A stretch of DNA of 64,000 bases, taken from an uncultured bacterium (GTDB lineage Bacteria; Cloacimonadota; Cloacimonadia; Cloacimonadales; Cloacimonadaceae). Under the pieces are notes generated by a model. The model was not told the origin of the DNA. It saw only the letters and a program-made list of their open reading frames with translations, and made no database searches. Position numbers and translations under genes: made by a program. The stretch covers positions 33,160 to 97,159 of the forward strand of contig CALLHY010000003.1 in assembly GCA_938009275.1 (NCBI GenBank). Direction: 5' to 3'. Shown here piece after piece: positions 53,516 through 63,220 of this stretch. Numbering within the stretch: position 1 is the stretch's first letter; every line of letters begins with the position of its first letter.

Positions 53516-54635
53516 GCCTTCGGTACAAATAAGACGCATAGAAAGCTATGATCTTCCCCAGCTTGAAGAAGCGGTGGCAGCATATCTAAAAGCCGGCAAA
53601 ATTGGCAGGTTAAACCGCTGTAAGCGTGTGTTAATAAAGCCTAATGCGCTGGGTGCGTATGCCCCCGACCGCGCTGTAACCGCCCATCCGGTTGTTTTGG
53701 AAGCCATTATCCGCTACTTTCTCGACCGCGGCAAAGAAGTTTGGCTGGGCGATAGCCCCGGCGGCACGGTTAATGTAGAAAAGGTTTGGCAAACCTGTGG
53801 CTTTTCTGAGCTTGCCGAACGGTATCCCATTAAGCTGGTGAACCTATCTACCCATGGCTTTCGCGAACTAACTTACCGCGGGATACCGGTAAAAATCTCG
53901 GAGGTATTTTGGCAGTGCGGAATTGTGATAAACGTAGCCAAATACAAGACCCACAGCTTAACCGCCTTCACCGGAGCACTTAAAAACCTGTATGGACTTG
54001 TTCCGGGAATGATTAAAAGCGAATACCATCGCCAATACCCGGAAACTAACAGCTTTTCCGAACTGCTGCTTTCTCTGTATGCCCTAACCAGAAACAGGAT
54101 TTCATATAGCTTCCTGGATGGCATTGTAGGCATGGATGGTGCAGGCCCGGCAGCGGGTACACCAAAGCCTTTCGGCTTGTTCCTGGGTTCCTCGTCTATT
54201 CCAGCGCTGGACTTCACCGCTACCAGGATGATGGGCTTCAAGCTGAATGATGTTCCCTATATGAGTGCCGCACTTCAGATGGATGGCATCCTGCCCTCCC
54301 GCATTGCTATTCCCACCAGCTTTAAGCATTACCACATCCCCAATGCCAATATCGCCGTGGTAAAGATGCGCAAAGAAACCTTGAAATACGTTCCGCCCAT
54401 CATGCAGAGAGCATTCAGAGCCCTTTTCAGCTACCATCCGCAAGTAAGCGAGCGTTGTGAAAAATGCGGGGTTTGCGTAAAGAGCTGTCCGGTTGGTGCC
54501 ATCTCCTGGACACCTCCCGAGCTACCCTTCGTGCATAAGCATAATTGCATTAAGTGTATGTGTTGCCATGAGCTATGTCCGCATCAGGCAATAGACATCC
54601 AAAAATCGCCTCTGGCAAAGTTGGTAATGAGATGA
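53508..54635 (+). CDS. DUF362 domain protein with two [4Fe-4S] clusters
   Basis: 375 residues. The N-terminal ~300 residues are DUF362 (VLIKPNAL, AVTAHPVVLEAIIRYF, GDSPGG, VAKYKTHSLTAFTGALKNLYG). The C-terminus is a bacterial 2[4Fe-4S] ferredoxin domain with CEKCGVCVKSCP and CIKCMCCHELCP. The family is thought to transfer electrons in the cytosol; the substrate is not known. The ATG lies inside the preceding gene and its stop overlaps the next ATG, so it is in the middle of a tight operon. Confidence 0.92.
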   Translation: MNKPSVQIRRIESYDLPQLEEAVAAYLKAGKIGRLNRCKRVLIKPNALGAYAPDRAVTAHPVVLEAIIRYFLDRGKEVWLGDSPGGTVNVEKVWQTCGFSELAERYPIKLVNLSTHGFRELTYRGIPVKISEVFWQCGIVINVAKYKTHSLTAFTGALKNLYGLVPGMIKSEYHRQYPETNSFSELLLSLYALTRNRISYSFLDGIVGMDGAGPAAGTPKPFGLFLGSSSIPALDFTATRMMGFKLNDVPYMSAALQMDGILPSRIAIPTSFKHYHIPNANIAVVKMRKETLKYVPPIMQRAFRALFSYHPQVSERCEKCGVCVKSCPVGAISWTPPELPFVHKHNCIKCMCCHELCPHQAIDIQKSPLAKLVMR

Positions 54636-54955
54636 AAACCCGAAAACAAGCTGCCCCAAAAAGCGTTCGCATAGCCTTTTGGTCTGTTGTATCCCTATTG
54701 GCTCTATGGATTTTGCTCTTAGGGGGAAACAGCTTTTTTAACACCTGGAAGCTGCAACGCAAGGTGGAACTCCTGGAAAAGGAAACCACGCACCTCAAAG
54801 CAGTTAACGATAGTCTTGCTCAGGAAAACCTCCGCCTGAAAACTGATCCTGAGTCAGCCGAAAAGGCTGCACGCGAAAAATTTGGCCTCACTAAACCCGA
54901 TGAAACAGTGTTCCGCTTTGTCCCCGCCAAAGAGGAAGCACCGGACAAGAAATGA
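54632..54955 (+). CDS. FtsB/DivIC-like septum protein
   Basis: 107 residues from ATG 54632, which overlaps the previous stop (ATGA). One membrane helix (~14-32) follows a short basic N-terminus. A coiled coil comes next (LQRKVELLEKETTHLKAVND), then AREKFGLTKPDETVFRF, the FtsB/DivIC signature. Family members bridge FtsL and FtsQ in the divisome at the inner membrane. Size and topology fit. It overlaps the diguanylate cyclase gene by 4 bp. Confidence 0.86.
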   Translation: MKTRKQAAPKSVRIAFWSVVSLLALWILLLGGNSFFNTWKLQRKVELLEKETTHLKAVNDSLAQENLRLKTDPESAEKAAREKFGLTKPDETVFRFVPAKEEAPDKK

Positions 54956-56622
54956 TGCACAATCTTCATAGCTTCCAAATCGCCGGTTTCACTTCCATAG
55001 ACCCAGCGGTGCGTGAAGAAATGAAGTCCTTAGTAGAAAGCCTTCTTTCCAGCGACGATGTCAGTCGCCCCGAAGTAGCCGATGCCATCATTGCCAAAAT
55101 CGAGCAAGGCGGGGCATTGGATAACAATAGCAACCACTTATGCGAATATAGCGGCTTGATAATTGACTATATGCTAAACTACTTCCTAAGGGTTAAGTGT
55201 GTCCACAAAAGTGTGTTATACCATTTCCTCGGGCTTATAAATCACTCGCCCATCACGCAGGAATCACCCTACTATCAAGACCTGGTTAGCAACCTGCAAC
55301 AGGTTGTGGATGCCAGCCCCGAGATTATAAACCTCTACAATAAACTCCAATTGCTGTATATCCTTACTGAAAACCAGGACTTTGATAACGCCAAACACCT
55401 TTATACAGAATTGGAACCAGTAGTATCGGTTCATCACGACCAACTGTGGGTGCTATTTAACCTCAGCAAAGCCCGTATCTTGAGGCACGATGGTAAAATG
55501 AAGCAGCTTATCAAGATGCGGCTATTAATGATAGTTCAATGCTACGAAGTGGACAGCCCCGAAAGTGCGGTAAACTTTATCCTGCGCTGGATATTGGCTA
55601 TTAACTGGCACCGCCAGACAGTGATTAAGAAAGCCTTGCTAATGCGGGTGTATGAAAGCTGCACCGATCACAAGAGCCTGAACAGCGCCGTTGCCCTTTT
55701 TGAGATGTTCTCGCTGGAAGACAGGCTGGTTCCCCCCTCAGAAAAGATGAACTATCAAAAGAAACTGATAAAATACCCCGCCTCAATTCTAAATGTGCAG
55801 CAGCTTCAAGTGCTCTATTTCTTTGCGGGTAACTACAACAGCGGCGTCCAATCGCACTTTAAGGAATCCATAAAGAACTACCAGTATTCAAACTATTTTC
55901 TGCACAAGTGCTGGGAACGCCTGCTCTCTCTTAGTAAGTTCATGCGCGGCATGCTTAGCCCAACAGAATATATCTCTGCCATGAACTATCTAGACCATCG
56001 CATCCATGAGCTAAGCAATCAGGTTAGCATGCAAAACAACGCCTATGTAGAAAGTCTGCAAGCTGATTATAACAAAATCGAAGAGCTATATGAAAAGGTG
56101 GGTGAGCTGTCTTTAACCGATAGCCTGACCGGACTGCGCAATCGACGTTATCTGGAAAACAACCTGTTTCAGATGGTGGTTTTGGCTGCCAGACACAAGG
56201 TTCCTGTGTGCTTCAGTATGATCGACATCGATTTCTTTAAGCTAACCAACGACACTTACGGCCATGTTGCCGGAGACTATGTGTTAAAAGAGCTTGCCCG
56301 CCTAATCAGCGAAGAATTTCGCAAGAGTGACATCATCATCCGTTATGGCGGTGAAGAATTTCTGGTTATTCTATTTGATTCCGAACTGGAACGTAGCTGC
56401 ACGATAATGGATGACTTACGCAAAAAGATTGCCCATCACAGCTTTGTTTACCGGGGGCAAGTGATACCGGTAACCGTTAGCATTGGTATTTCTTGCGATC
56501 ACACCCAAGACCCTCATCAAAGCGACCTTAATAAATACATCACCCATGCCGATAAAGCCCTATACGAGGCAAAAAACACGGGACGCAACAAACTGGTTGT
56601 ATATAACTCCACCCAAAAATAG
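54952..56622 (+). CDS. Diguanylate cyclase (GGDEF) with helical N-terminal region
   Basis: 556 residues, no signal peptide or membrane segment. The first ~370 are helical and TPR-like, with no recognised sensor, and end in a coiled coil. The GGDEF domain starts at LTDSLTGLRNRRYLE and carries FSMIDIDFFKLTNDTYGH and the active site RYGGEEF (GGEEF at 466-470). RKSD sits exactly five residues before GGEEF, an intact inhibitory (I) site. It therefore probably makes cyclic di-GMP with feedback control. It is translationally coupled to the FtsB-like gene. Confidence 0.93.
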   Translation: MMHNLHSFQIAGFTSIDPAVREEMKSLVESLLSSDDVSRPEVADAIIAKIEQGGALDNNSNHLCEYSGLIIDYMLNYFLRVKCVHKSVLYHFLGLINHSPITQESPYYQDLVSNLQQVVDASPEIINLYNKLQLLYILTENQDFDNAKHLYTELEPVVSVHHDQLWVLFNLSKARILRHDGKMKQLIKMRLLMIVQCYEVDSPESAVNFILRWILAINWHRQTVIKKALLMRVYESCTDHKSLNSAVALFEMFSLEDRLVPPSEKMNYQKKLIKYPASILNVQQLQVLYFFAGNYNSGVQSHFKESIKNYQYSNYFLHKCWERLLSLSKFMRGMLSPTEYISAMNYLDHRIHELSNQVSMQNNAYVESLQADYNKIEELYEKVGELSLTDSLTGLRNRRYLENNLFQMVVLAARHKVPVCFSMIDIDFFKLTNDTYGHVAGDYVLKELARLISEEFRKSDIIIRYGGEEFLVILFDSELERSCTIMDDLRKKIAHHSFVYRGQVIPVTVSIGISCDHTQDPHQSDLNKYITHADKALYEAKNTGRNKLVVYNSTQK

Positions 56623-56646
56623 GGTTAGACGTTGGATGAGTTACCG

Positions 56647-56820
56647 AGTTAACAGGTTAGCAGGTTAGCAGGTTAACGGGTTAACAGGTTAGCAGGTTAA
56701 CGGGTTAACAGGTTAGTGGGTTAGTGGGTTAGTGGGTAAATGGGTTTATGGGTAAATGGGTTTATGGGTAAATGGGTTTATGGATAAATGGGTGAATGGG
56801 TGAATGGGTGAATGGGTGAG
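56647..56820 (+). repeat. 8-bp tandem array, array 1 (about 21 units)
   Basis: Units follow GGTTARCR at the left and drift through GGTTAGTG and GGTAAATG/GGTTTATG to GGTGAATG at the right. Identical variants occur in blocks, as if runs of units had been duplicated. Confidence 0.9.
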
Positions 56821-56880
56821 ACATTTAAGCTCTGCAAGAGCGGCAGATAATAGCCTGAGGCGTAAGCCTCAGGTACAAGG
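56821..56880 (+). repeat. 60-bp repeat downstream of array 1
   Basis: Nearly identical to 57047-57106. It contains GCTCT-GCA-AGAGC and CCTGAGGC-GTAA-GCCTCAGG hairpins. Confidence 0.88.
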
Positions 56881-56943
56881 CACCCACCAAACCAAGCACC
56901 TTGGGGGCGACACAATAGATTATTTAACAAAGAGCAAAAGAGG

Positions 56944-57046
56944 GGGTTAGCAGGTTAACAGGTTAACAGGTTAACAGGTTAACTTGTTAACAGGTTAGTG
57001 GGTTAGTGGGTAAATGGGTGAATGGGTAAATGGGTGAATGGGTGAG
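56944..57046 (+). repeat. 8-bp tandem array, array 2 (about 13 units)
   Basis: The same unit types and order as array 1 (GGTTAACA, then GGTTAGTG, then GGTAAATG/GGTGAATG), but shorter. Confidence 0.88.
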
Positions 57047-57106
57047 ACATTTAAGCTCTGCAAGAGCGGCAGATAATAGCCTGAGGCTTAAGCCTCAGGT
57101 ACAAGG
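57047..57106 (+). repeat. 60-bp repeat downstream of array 2
   Basis: Second copy of 56821-56880, with only one or two changes in the hairpin loop, so array plus tail was duplicated as a unit. Confidence 0.88.
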
Positions 57107-57218
57107 AAAAATCATATTGAGTCCCTCGGGGACGACAGAATAATCAAACTAAGTCACTTGTGTATTTAAGATATCTGCTCGTTGTGGCAACCGGGAGATG
57201 GCCACCCCAGCATTATTA

Positions 57219-57286
57219 TGTCGTTCCCGACTTGTTCGGGAATCCAGCCCTTTCTACATCATTCCAGATATAGTCTGGAATCCAGT
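57219..57286 (+). repeat. Two REP-like hairpins
   Basis: TTCCCGA-CTTGT-TCGGGAA (57224-57242) and ATTCCAGA-TATAG-TCTGGAAT (57261-57281), each followed by CCAG. The same family occurs at 63221-63278, 63378-63400 and 63450-63476. Confidence 0.75.
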
Positions 57287-57488
57287 TTATTTACCCACGA
57301 ATCACACATATTAGCACGAATATCATTTACTTCAGCACGCCAGAACACCAGAACTCCCTCTCGACCCCTCTACTCCCCCGCAATTCTTTAAATCCGAATG
57401 GATGTTTGGCCTTCGGCAAGGAAGTTGTTGACACAATTCTGCCACTTTACAGCGTATCAACAGGTGAACATCTGTAAAAGGAACAACC

Positions 57489-57899
57489 ATGAAAAACAAA
57501 GTTTTGGCCAGGCTAAAAAAGACTCAGGCAGTTCAGCTCGCCACCTGCGAAGGTGATCAACCCCGTCTTAGACCTATGACCCTGATAGTAAAAGATGGAC
57601 GCTTCTTTTTTGCCACCGGTAGCGGGGATAGCAAAACCAGGCAACTGGATAATAACTGCAAAGCCGAATTTTGCCTCCTTATCTCCTCCGGCGAAAGCAC
57701 AGGCTACCTGCGCGGAAGCGGCACCATGCGAAAGGTGGAGGAACCGCAAATCCGCAAAGAAGTGGCTGACTATGCTCAGTTTATTTATGATTACTGGCGT
57801 GAAGCCAGCGACCCGGATTTCTGCCTGTTTGAGCTTAATCTGCAGCAGATGCGTAGCATGGAACCCGGAGATATGACGGAGACAATTCTGGATTGGTAA
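57489..57899 (+). CDS. Pyridoxamine-phosphate-oxidase-like flavin split-barrel protein
   Basis: 136 residues with AAAAGGAAC before the ATG. It shows the PNPOx-like pattern: QAVQLATCEGDQPRLRPMTLIVKDGRFFFATGSGDSKTRQL, then VEEPQIRK and a C-terminal FELNLQQMRSMEPG. Such proteins bind FMN or F420 and act in redox reactions; this small subfamily has no settled substrate. It stands 56 bp before the transglutaminase-like gene, in the same direction. Confidence 0.87.
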   Translation: MKNKVLARLKKTQAVQLATCEGDQPRLRPMTLIVKDGRFFFATGSGDSKTRQLDNNCKAEFCLLISSGESTGYLRGSGTMRKVEEPQIRKEVADYAQFIYDYWREASDPDFCLFELNLQQMRSMEPGDMTETILDW

Positions 57900-57955
57900 G
57901 CTTGTTTTTGCAATGCAGATGTATTGCATAATACCCGAATATAAATGGTGGAGAA

Positions 57956-60463
57956 ATGAAGAACTTACTGTTATCAATAGCAATTATAATTGCCATGGGC
58001 AGCCTGTTTGCCATGCCCAAAGAGCTTAGTAAAAATGGCAATCCCAGCCTGTATAAGCAGCTTTATAAACAAGCCAGGCAGAATATCTCTGCTTTGCCCA
58101 CGTCAAACAAAAAGGCTCTTAACAAGCTGCTGAACGATAAGCCAGACATCCTGATGGCATATCTAATTGCCTATGAAAGCAACGCGAACCTAAGCATTGC
58201 CAATCCGCAGGATATTGCCTCGAATTACTCTGCCATTGCCGCGCTGTTAGATAAAGAAGGGCTTCGCTATTCTTCAGAGTTTTTTCTGTCTTACATCGCC
58301 AAACAAACCGTTTCCGACGAAGCTATCACCCCCTATCGCACAGCCTTGCTTGATGATGGCTTAAATAGCGTTTTACGCGGTACGGATAACGATATCGACC
58401 GCTTTCGGGCAACAACGCTGTGGTGCGTTTCACGATTAAAGTTTCAACAAACCTCGGGCAGAGACCAAAGCCCACTGGATATTACCCAAAAGTCGCTGCT
58501 GGGACGCTGTGAAGAAATGCAAATCCTGCTGGTTGCCGCTGCCCGCACAGTTGGGCTGCCCGCACGCCCCGCATCTGCTCCCTGGTGGGCACACATGGAT
58601 AATAACCACGCCTGGGCAGAGGTGTTTCTGGATGGAGAATGGTGTTATACGGGCGACATGGACGCTGCCTGGTTTCCCAATCAGACCTGGTTTAGCGGTA
58701 TGATAGACAAAACCGTGCTGATTCTCGCCGATGGCAGCCTTGCCTCCGAAAATGACGAGATTCTCGCCAAAGGCAAATACGACACTCTGATAAATTCCAC
58801 CCGCAACTATAGTAAAGAGCGTACCCGAAGCATTAAGCTATTGGTAAAGGACTCTTCCGGCAAGCCTGTGTCGGATGCAACAGTGGTTCCCATGGTGTTT
58901 AACTGGGGTTCACTGCGCGCGCTGTCCTATCTAAAGACCGATGCCAAAGGACAGCTTATGTTCAGCGTAGGCAGAGGAGCATTCTTTATATCCATATATG
59001 CCAGGGGAGAACAGGCCTTGGAATTCGTAACATCATCTGATGCCGAACAAATAGATGTGGTAGCCATAACCTCGCCCAATAATCTGGCAGGTGGATGGCA
59101 GATTATGCGTTATCCCGGCAATCCCATGCAATGGGGAAACCCGCCGGATTCCTATAAGGCCGCTGTGCAACAGGAAAAAGACAGAATGCGGCAAATGAAC
59201 GAAGCCATTGATGCTGCCGCCACTTCCCCTCGAGCCTATGGAGACAGCCTTAGCTATGAAGTAGCCAAATCCTGCCGGGGAAATCATCCCGCCTTTTGGG
59301 AATTTGTAGAGCGCTGCGGCACCCAGCAATATCCACAGTTCCTGGAGCTGCTACTGAATATGGATCCTAAGTTGTTGTGGCAGGCAAGTGCCCAGCAGTT
59401 TGAAGCTGTGTTTCATCATTGGCAGCGATATTCCGGCGAGCAGCTTGCCGATGAGGAACAGCTAAGCCTTTTTTCGCCCAGCGTATTCTATGAAGAGCTA
59501 CCCGTGCCCTATAAGGATGCCAGGGGAAACTATCAGCTATACCCAGAAAAGTTATTGTTCAATAATGTATCCGGCAGAGAGGGTATTATCACCGTGCTGA
59601 AGGGCATCAAAAAGAAATATCGCATTAATGCCGAGAAATCGCTTAGCGGACTGATCCCCTTTAATGTGGCAGCACAGCAAAAACGCCTCAGCCCCGTGCA
59701 ATATCGCATCTTCGCAGTTAGTGTATTGCGGGCAAATGGCTTTGCCGCCGAATTTTCCCGCATCCCCAATCTGATTGCCGTGCATGTGGATGACGACTGG
59801 CAATATGTGAATGTGCAGTCATTACACTGGGAAGACCGCAGCACCAAAGAAGAATCACGCACCTACCAATTAACCCTGCAGATAAGCGATGAATACGGAA
59901 TTCCCATAAAGATTGGTGAAGAACAGCTAAATATCTGCCGCTACGTGGAAGGAACTTTCTATCCGCTGATAAACAATTTCGATAGCTTGGGCGCAGGCAA
60001 ATATCGGGGTGTGTTCCCTGCCGATAACGCATATCTGCATTTTGGCTATCGGGTATCGGACAGTGAAACCCGTTTTTATAGCACTGCGATAAACCCCAAG
60101 GCAAATGATTCATTATATATCGCCATTAGTGCTCCTGCCTTTCCCCGTACCTGGAAAGCTGCGGACGAGGATATCCTTGCCATGTTTGACGAAGCCAGCC
60201 TGGAGCAAAATAGCCTTATCCTGATCGGTAATCATGATTCAGAAAACAGCATCCGCATTGCCGACCGGCTTTCCGCAGAGGGCAAAAGCTTCCTGTGGAT
60301 TGGCTTTGCAGAAAATCTGGCAATCTCGAACTACCGCGTAAATGCCGCCTGGCAAAACAAGGTGAGTAATGACAGCGGAAATTCGATGCGCAGCATCACC
60401 CTGATAAAGGTGGATGGGCAATGGCAAATGTTTGAAGGAAGATGGGATAAACTACCCAGATAA
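57956..60463 (+). CDS. Secreted transglutaminase-like protein
   Basis: 835 residues with a signal peptide (MKNLLLSIAIIIAMGSLFAM). The transglutaminase core (~140-260) has C185 (LLGRCEEMQILLVAAARTVGLPARP), H218 (NNHAWAEVFLDGEW) and D234 (YTGDMDAAWF), a full catalytic triad. A carboxypeptidase-regulatory-like beta domain follows (VKDSSGKPVSDATV). The remainder has a second papain-like segment (PVQYRIFAVSVLRANGFAAEF) without a clear cysteine. It is probably a periplasmic or secreted peptidase or cross-linker. Its 3' end overlaps the facing glycosyltransferase gene by 12 bp. Confidence 0.87.
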   Translation: MKNLLLSIAIIIAMGSLFAMPKELSKNGNPSLYKQLYKQARQNISALPTSNKKALNKLLNDKPDILMAYLIAYESNANLSIANPQDIASNYSAIAALLDKEGLRYSSEFFLSYIAKQTVSDEAITPYRTALLDDGLNSVLRGTDNDIDRFRATTLWCVSRLKFQQTSGRDQSPLDITQKSLLGRCEEMQILLVAAARTVGLPARPASAPWWAHMDNNHAWAEVFLDGEWCYTGDMDAAWFPNQTWFSGMIDKTVLILADGSLASENDEILAKGKYDTLINSTRNYSKERTRSIKLLVKDSSGKPVSDATVVPMVFNWGSLRALSYLKTDAKGQLMFSVGRGAFFISIYARGEQALEFVTSSDAEQIDVVAITSPNNLAGGWQIMRYPGNPMQWGNPPDSYKAAVQQEKDRMRQMNEAIDAAATSPRAYGDSLSYEVAKSCRGNHPAFWEFVERCGTQQYPQFLELLLNMDPKLLWQASAQQFEAVFHHWQRYSGEQLADEEQLSLFSPSVFYEELPVPYKDARGNYQLYPEKLLFNNVSGREGIITVLKGIKKKYRINAEKSLSGLIPFNVAAQQKRLSPVQYRIFAVSVLRANGFAAEFSRIPNLIAVHVDDDWQYVNVQSLHWEDRSTKEESRTYQLTLQISDEYGIPIKIGEEQLNICRYVEGTFYPLINNFDSLGAGKYRGVFPADNAYLHFGYRVSDSETRFYSTAINPKANDSLYIAISAPAFPRTWKAADEDILAMFDEASLEQNSLILIGNHDSENSIRIADRLSAEGKSFLWIGFAENLAISNYRVNAAWQNKVSNDSGNSMRSITLIKVDGQWQMFEGRWDKLPR

Positions 60464-61774
60464 ACCCGGCAAACCGCAAAGGAAATGGTACAAATCGGCA
60501 ATCTGAGCCTTGCGGTTATATTTGGCAGCAGGATAGCAATAAGCAGTTTTCCGTTCGGATATTAGCCGGATTATACAGCTTTTGATGCCGGATGTGGACT
60601 CCATTGCACAGCTATATTGTTGCCCGCTTTCAGTTAGCAAATCTGCCACCTCGCCCCTTGCTGGAACCATAGCCAGAATTGGCTTGCCGATGCGCAGATA
60701 CTCAAATACTTTGCTGGTTAGCGTTCCCCCAGGGCTGCTGCTGTTAATCACCAAAAGCAGAGCATCCGAGCTTTGCATCTGCATTAAAGCTTCTTTGTGC
60801 CCCAGCGGGGATATTAGCCTGATAATGGGATGCTTGCCACTGTTTTCCATTGTTGAGGATTCGGTTTCCGTTACGCAAGGCAGACCACTGGCAGCAATCT
60901 CCTGCATGGCTTCAAGGTTATAGTTTCCATACAGCCTTATCTCGGTGTTTACCGGCAGTGCTGCTGCTTCGGCAAGTTCCTTTATGGCAGCATAGAAGTT
61001 CTTCAGGCTGCGCCGGGCATAAAGTGCGCCAAAATAGCTGAAGATAAAGCCGTTATCTGTGCGCTTATCTGCTACAATATCCTGGTAATCTTCTTCATCG
61101 TGGCCATTGTATAGCACAAAGCTTTTTGCCTGCAATCCGGCTCCAAAGGCATTTGCCAGGTCAGTAGCTATGCCCCGCGTGGCACTTACAATGCCTGTGG
61201 CAGAGCGCAGGATGCGGCGTTCCCAAAAGCGGGCAAAGCCTCGTTGCATGGCGGTGCCAAATAGATTATAATCACTCAGCAGCGTCCAATAATCACGCAT
61301 CTCCACCACATAGGGCACCTTGTATCTGCGCGAAAGCCACCATGCAGCCAGGGACGAGGAAAAGGGGCCACAGCTTACGTATATCAGGTCGTAATTATCT
61401 TGTTGCAAGGCTTTGCTGCCTGCGGCAATCAGATTGGGTAGCCAGCCAATTTTGTCGTCTATGGGATATAGCCATCTAACTATTTGCTTAATCCGTTCCG
61501 GCGTTTTGCTATAAAGTGCTTTGGAGGCATCCGGCTTGGCGGCAAAAAGCTTCTTTAGCAGTGCCATGGGGTCGCAGGATGCGGTGCGGATAATGCTGCG
61601 CTCTCTGGTTTCTGCTTCCAGGCTTTCATCGTGATAACTGTATTCAATGTCTTTCACGGTAAGCACGTCGATGCTGCAACCAAGCTCGCTTAGATACTTA
61701 ACTGTCTTTAGGTTACGCAGGGCTGCCGGGCCGCCCAGGGGGGGGTAGAAATAGCTTATATAGAGTATCTTCAC
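60452..61774 (-). CDS. Family 4-type glycosyltransferase
   Basis: 440 residues. It is a GT-B enzyme: an N-terminal acceptor domain (ILYISYFYPPLGGPAALRN) and a C-terminal donor-binding domain with SKVFEYLRIGKPILAMVP and GEVADLL, the ExxE-like region of GT4. The start is GTG, directly after the stop of the upstream glycosyltransferase gene (TAAGTG), so translation is coupled. It probably adds a sugar to lipopolysaccharide or another surface glycan; donor unknown. Confidence 0.92.
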   Translation of the reverse strand: MKILYISYFYPPLGGPAALRNLKTVKYLSELGCSIDVLTVKDIEYSYHDESLEAETRERSIIRTASCDPMALLKKLFAAKPDASKALYSKTPERIKQIVRWLYPIDDKIGWLPNLIAAGSKALQQDNYDLIYVSCGPFSSSLAAWWLSRRYKVPYVVEMRDYWTLLSDYNLFGTAMQRGFARFWERRILRSATGIVSATRGIATDLANAFGAGLQAKSFVLYNGHDEEDYQDIVADKRTDNGFIFSYFGALYARRSLKNFYAAIKELAEAAALPVNTEIRLYGNYNLEAMQEIAASGLPCVTETESSTMENSGKHPIIRLISPLGHKEALMQMQSSDALLLVINSSSPGGTLTSKVFEYLRIGKPILAMVPARGEVADLLTESGQQYSCAMESTSGIKSCIIRLISERKTAYCYPAAKYNRKAQIADLYHFLCGLPGLSG

Positions 61775-62905
61775 TTATTTTGTTATCCTGTTCAGCACGC
61801 CAAAAAGCTGTGGCTCCAGGGCTTCCCAGTTAAATCTGCTTTCCGTTAGCTCCAGGCAACGCTGGCTCATGGCTGCATATTCTTCATTGTTCATGCGCAG
61901 CAGCCTGGCAGTTGCTTCCGCCAGGCTTTTCGCCTTGTAAGGCGCGCAGATGCCCACCTGGTTATACTCCACCAAGGCCTTCATCAAAGGGGTTTTAACG
62001 GTTATCACAGGCAGACCTGCCGCCATATATTCCAGCACTTTTAGCGGGGTGGAAAGCCTTAAACGGCGATTGTAGGAATTAAACAGCCACAAGCCAAAGC
62101 GTGATCGGCGTAATAGCAAGCCAATCTTTTCGGCAGGAATCCATTCCTGATAATAGATAATGGCATTCAGGTTAAAGCGGTTTATGCTGCTATGAAACTC
62201 AGCTTCCAGGGCGGGATCAAAGAACTTACCCAATATCAGTATCTTCAGGCTGGGGAATTCCAGCTTCAGGATAGAGACTATTTTTAGCAGTTTAAAGAGG
62301 CCACGGTTGCGGGTTAAACCGCCTATGTAGATAAGGTCAAAATGCATGTCGCAAATCTGAGAAAGTGAACCAGGCACGTCACAAACATAATCCCACACGT
62401 GTTTTACCGGATAATTTGGGATAACTGTGCCCCGCTGTTTGCCATCTTTGCCGATTAGCTGCTTTAGTATCTCGGCATTTACAGCTAGCAGTGCATCGGC
62501 TTTGGTTTGTAGCAGCTTTAGCCCCGCCAGATAAGCGTATTTGGCAAATAAACGTAGCAGCATGGGAAAACGCTCGGCAAAGGCATCGGCATAAAACTCG
62601 TGCACATCGAATATAAGCTTAAGGTTCAGCCGTTGCTTCAGCCTCCAGGCCACCAGAAGGGTTAAGGGCTCTACGCAGATTAACACATCGGGTTTTAGCT
62701 CACACACTTTTTTTTGCAATTGTCCAATGGCCGCCCATGGGGAATCTGCATCAACCACCTGCTGATATGGATTTTGGGTGTTATTAACCACTCCCTCGGT
62801 GCTGATTAGCCAAACCGAGTGATGCTGGGCAAAACTGTGTGCCAGCTTGTAATACAAACGCACATCATTGGTGGGGTGTGAGTTTGTGATGATGCATATC
62901 TTCAT
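61775..62905 (-). CDS. Family 4-type glycosyltransferase
   Basis: 376 residues of the GT-B fold. KICIITNSHPTNDVRLYYKLA is the N-terminal motif, DVHEFYADAF follows, and the donor site has LSTPLKVLEYMAAGLPVITVKTPLM. It is first in a two-gene glycosyltransferase operon. TTGACA occurs about 70 bp upstream on the minus strand. Acceptor and sugar are not known; surface polysaccharide synthesis is inferred. Confidence 0.92.
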   Translation of the reverse strand: MKICIITNSHPTNDVRLYYKLAHSFAQHHSVWLISTEGVVNNTQNPYQQVVDADSPWAAIGQLQKKVCELKPDVLICVEPLTLLVAWRLKQRLNLKLIFDVHEFYADAFAERFPMLLRLFAKYAYLAGLKLLQTKADALLAVNAEILKQLIGKDGKQRGTVIPNYPVKHVWDYVCDVPGSLSQICDMHFDLIYIGGLTRNRGLFKLLKIVSILKLEFPSLKILILGKFFDPALEAEFHSSINRFNLNAIIYYQEWIPAEKIGLLLRRSRFGLWLFNSYNRRLRLSTPLKVLEYMAAGLPVITVKTPLMKALVEYNQVGICAPYKAKSLAEATARLLRMNNEEYAAMSQRCLELTESRFNWEALEPQLFGVLNRITK

Positions 62906-63220
62906 CTGCCTGTTTCCTTCATGCTATCTGCTTATAGTTTCCAAACCGGCAAGTTTCGTTGTTGCAGAGTTTATGTCAAGTGCTTTCTGCTTTGTCTATA
63001 ATTTCTTTGCCCCTCGCTTCAGTGTCAGAACCCATAACGCCAACTTGTTTGCGGATGAGGTGGTTTAAGGCTGGAGTTATTTTTTGTTTAACAAAGAGCT
63101 AAAGAGGAAAAGAGGAAAAAGAGAGGTTAAGGGGGTTAGCCATCTGTCGTCTCCGTGGAAACACCAGTTAGGTTGATCTGTCCAGCCGTTATTGGTGGGT
63201 AAGGGGGTTAGCCCTCTGTC

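Larger units (their letters stand above)
56623..57488. other. Repeat-dense non-coding region
   Basis: 866 bp without a supported gene, made almost entirely of two 8-bp tandem arrays, a 60-bp duplication and REP-like hairpins, each listed separately. Confidence 0.7.

Noticed and set aside
56647..56820. Telomere-like GGGTTA motif
   Set aside because: The unit is 8 bp and varies along the array; there is no sign of a chromosome end, as coding genes continue on both sides.
56647..57046. CRISPR-like periodicity
   Set aside because: The period is 8 bp with no unique spacers and no cas genes in the window; it is a simple tandem array.
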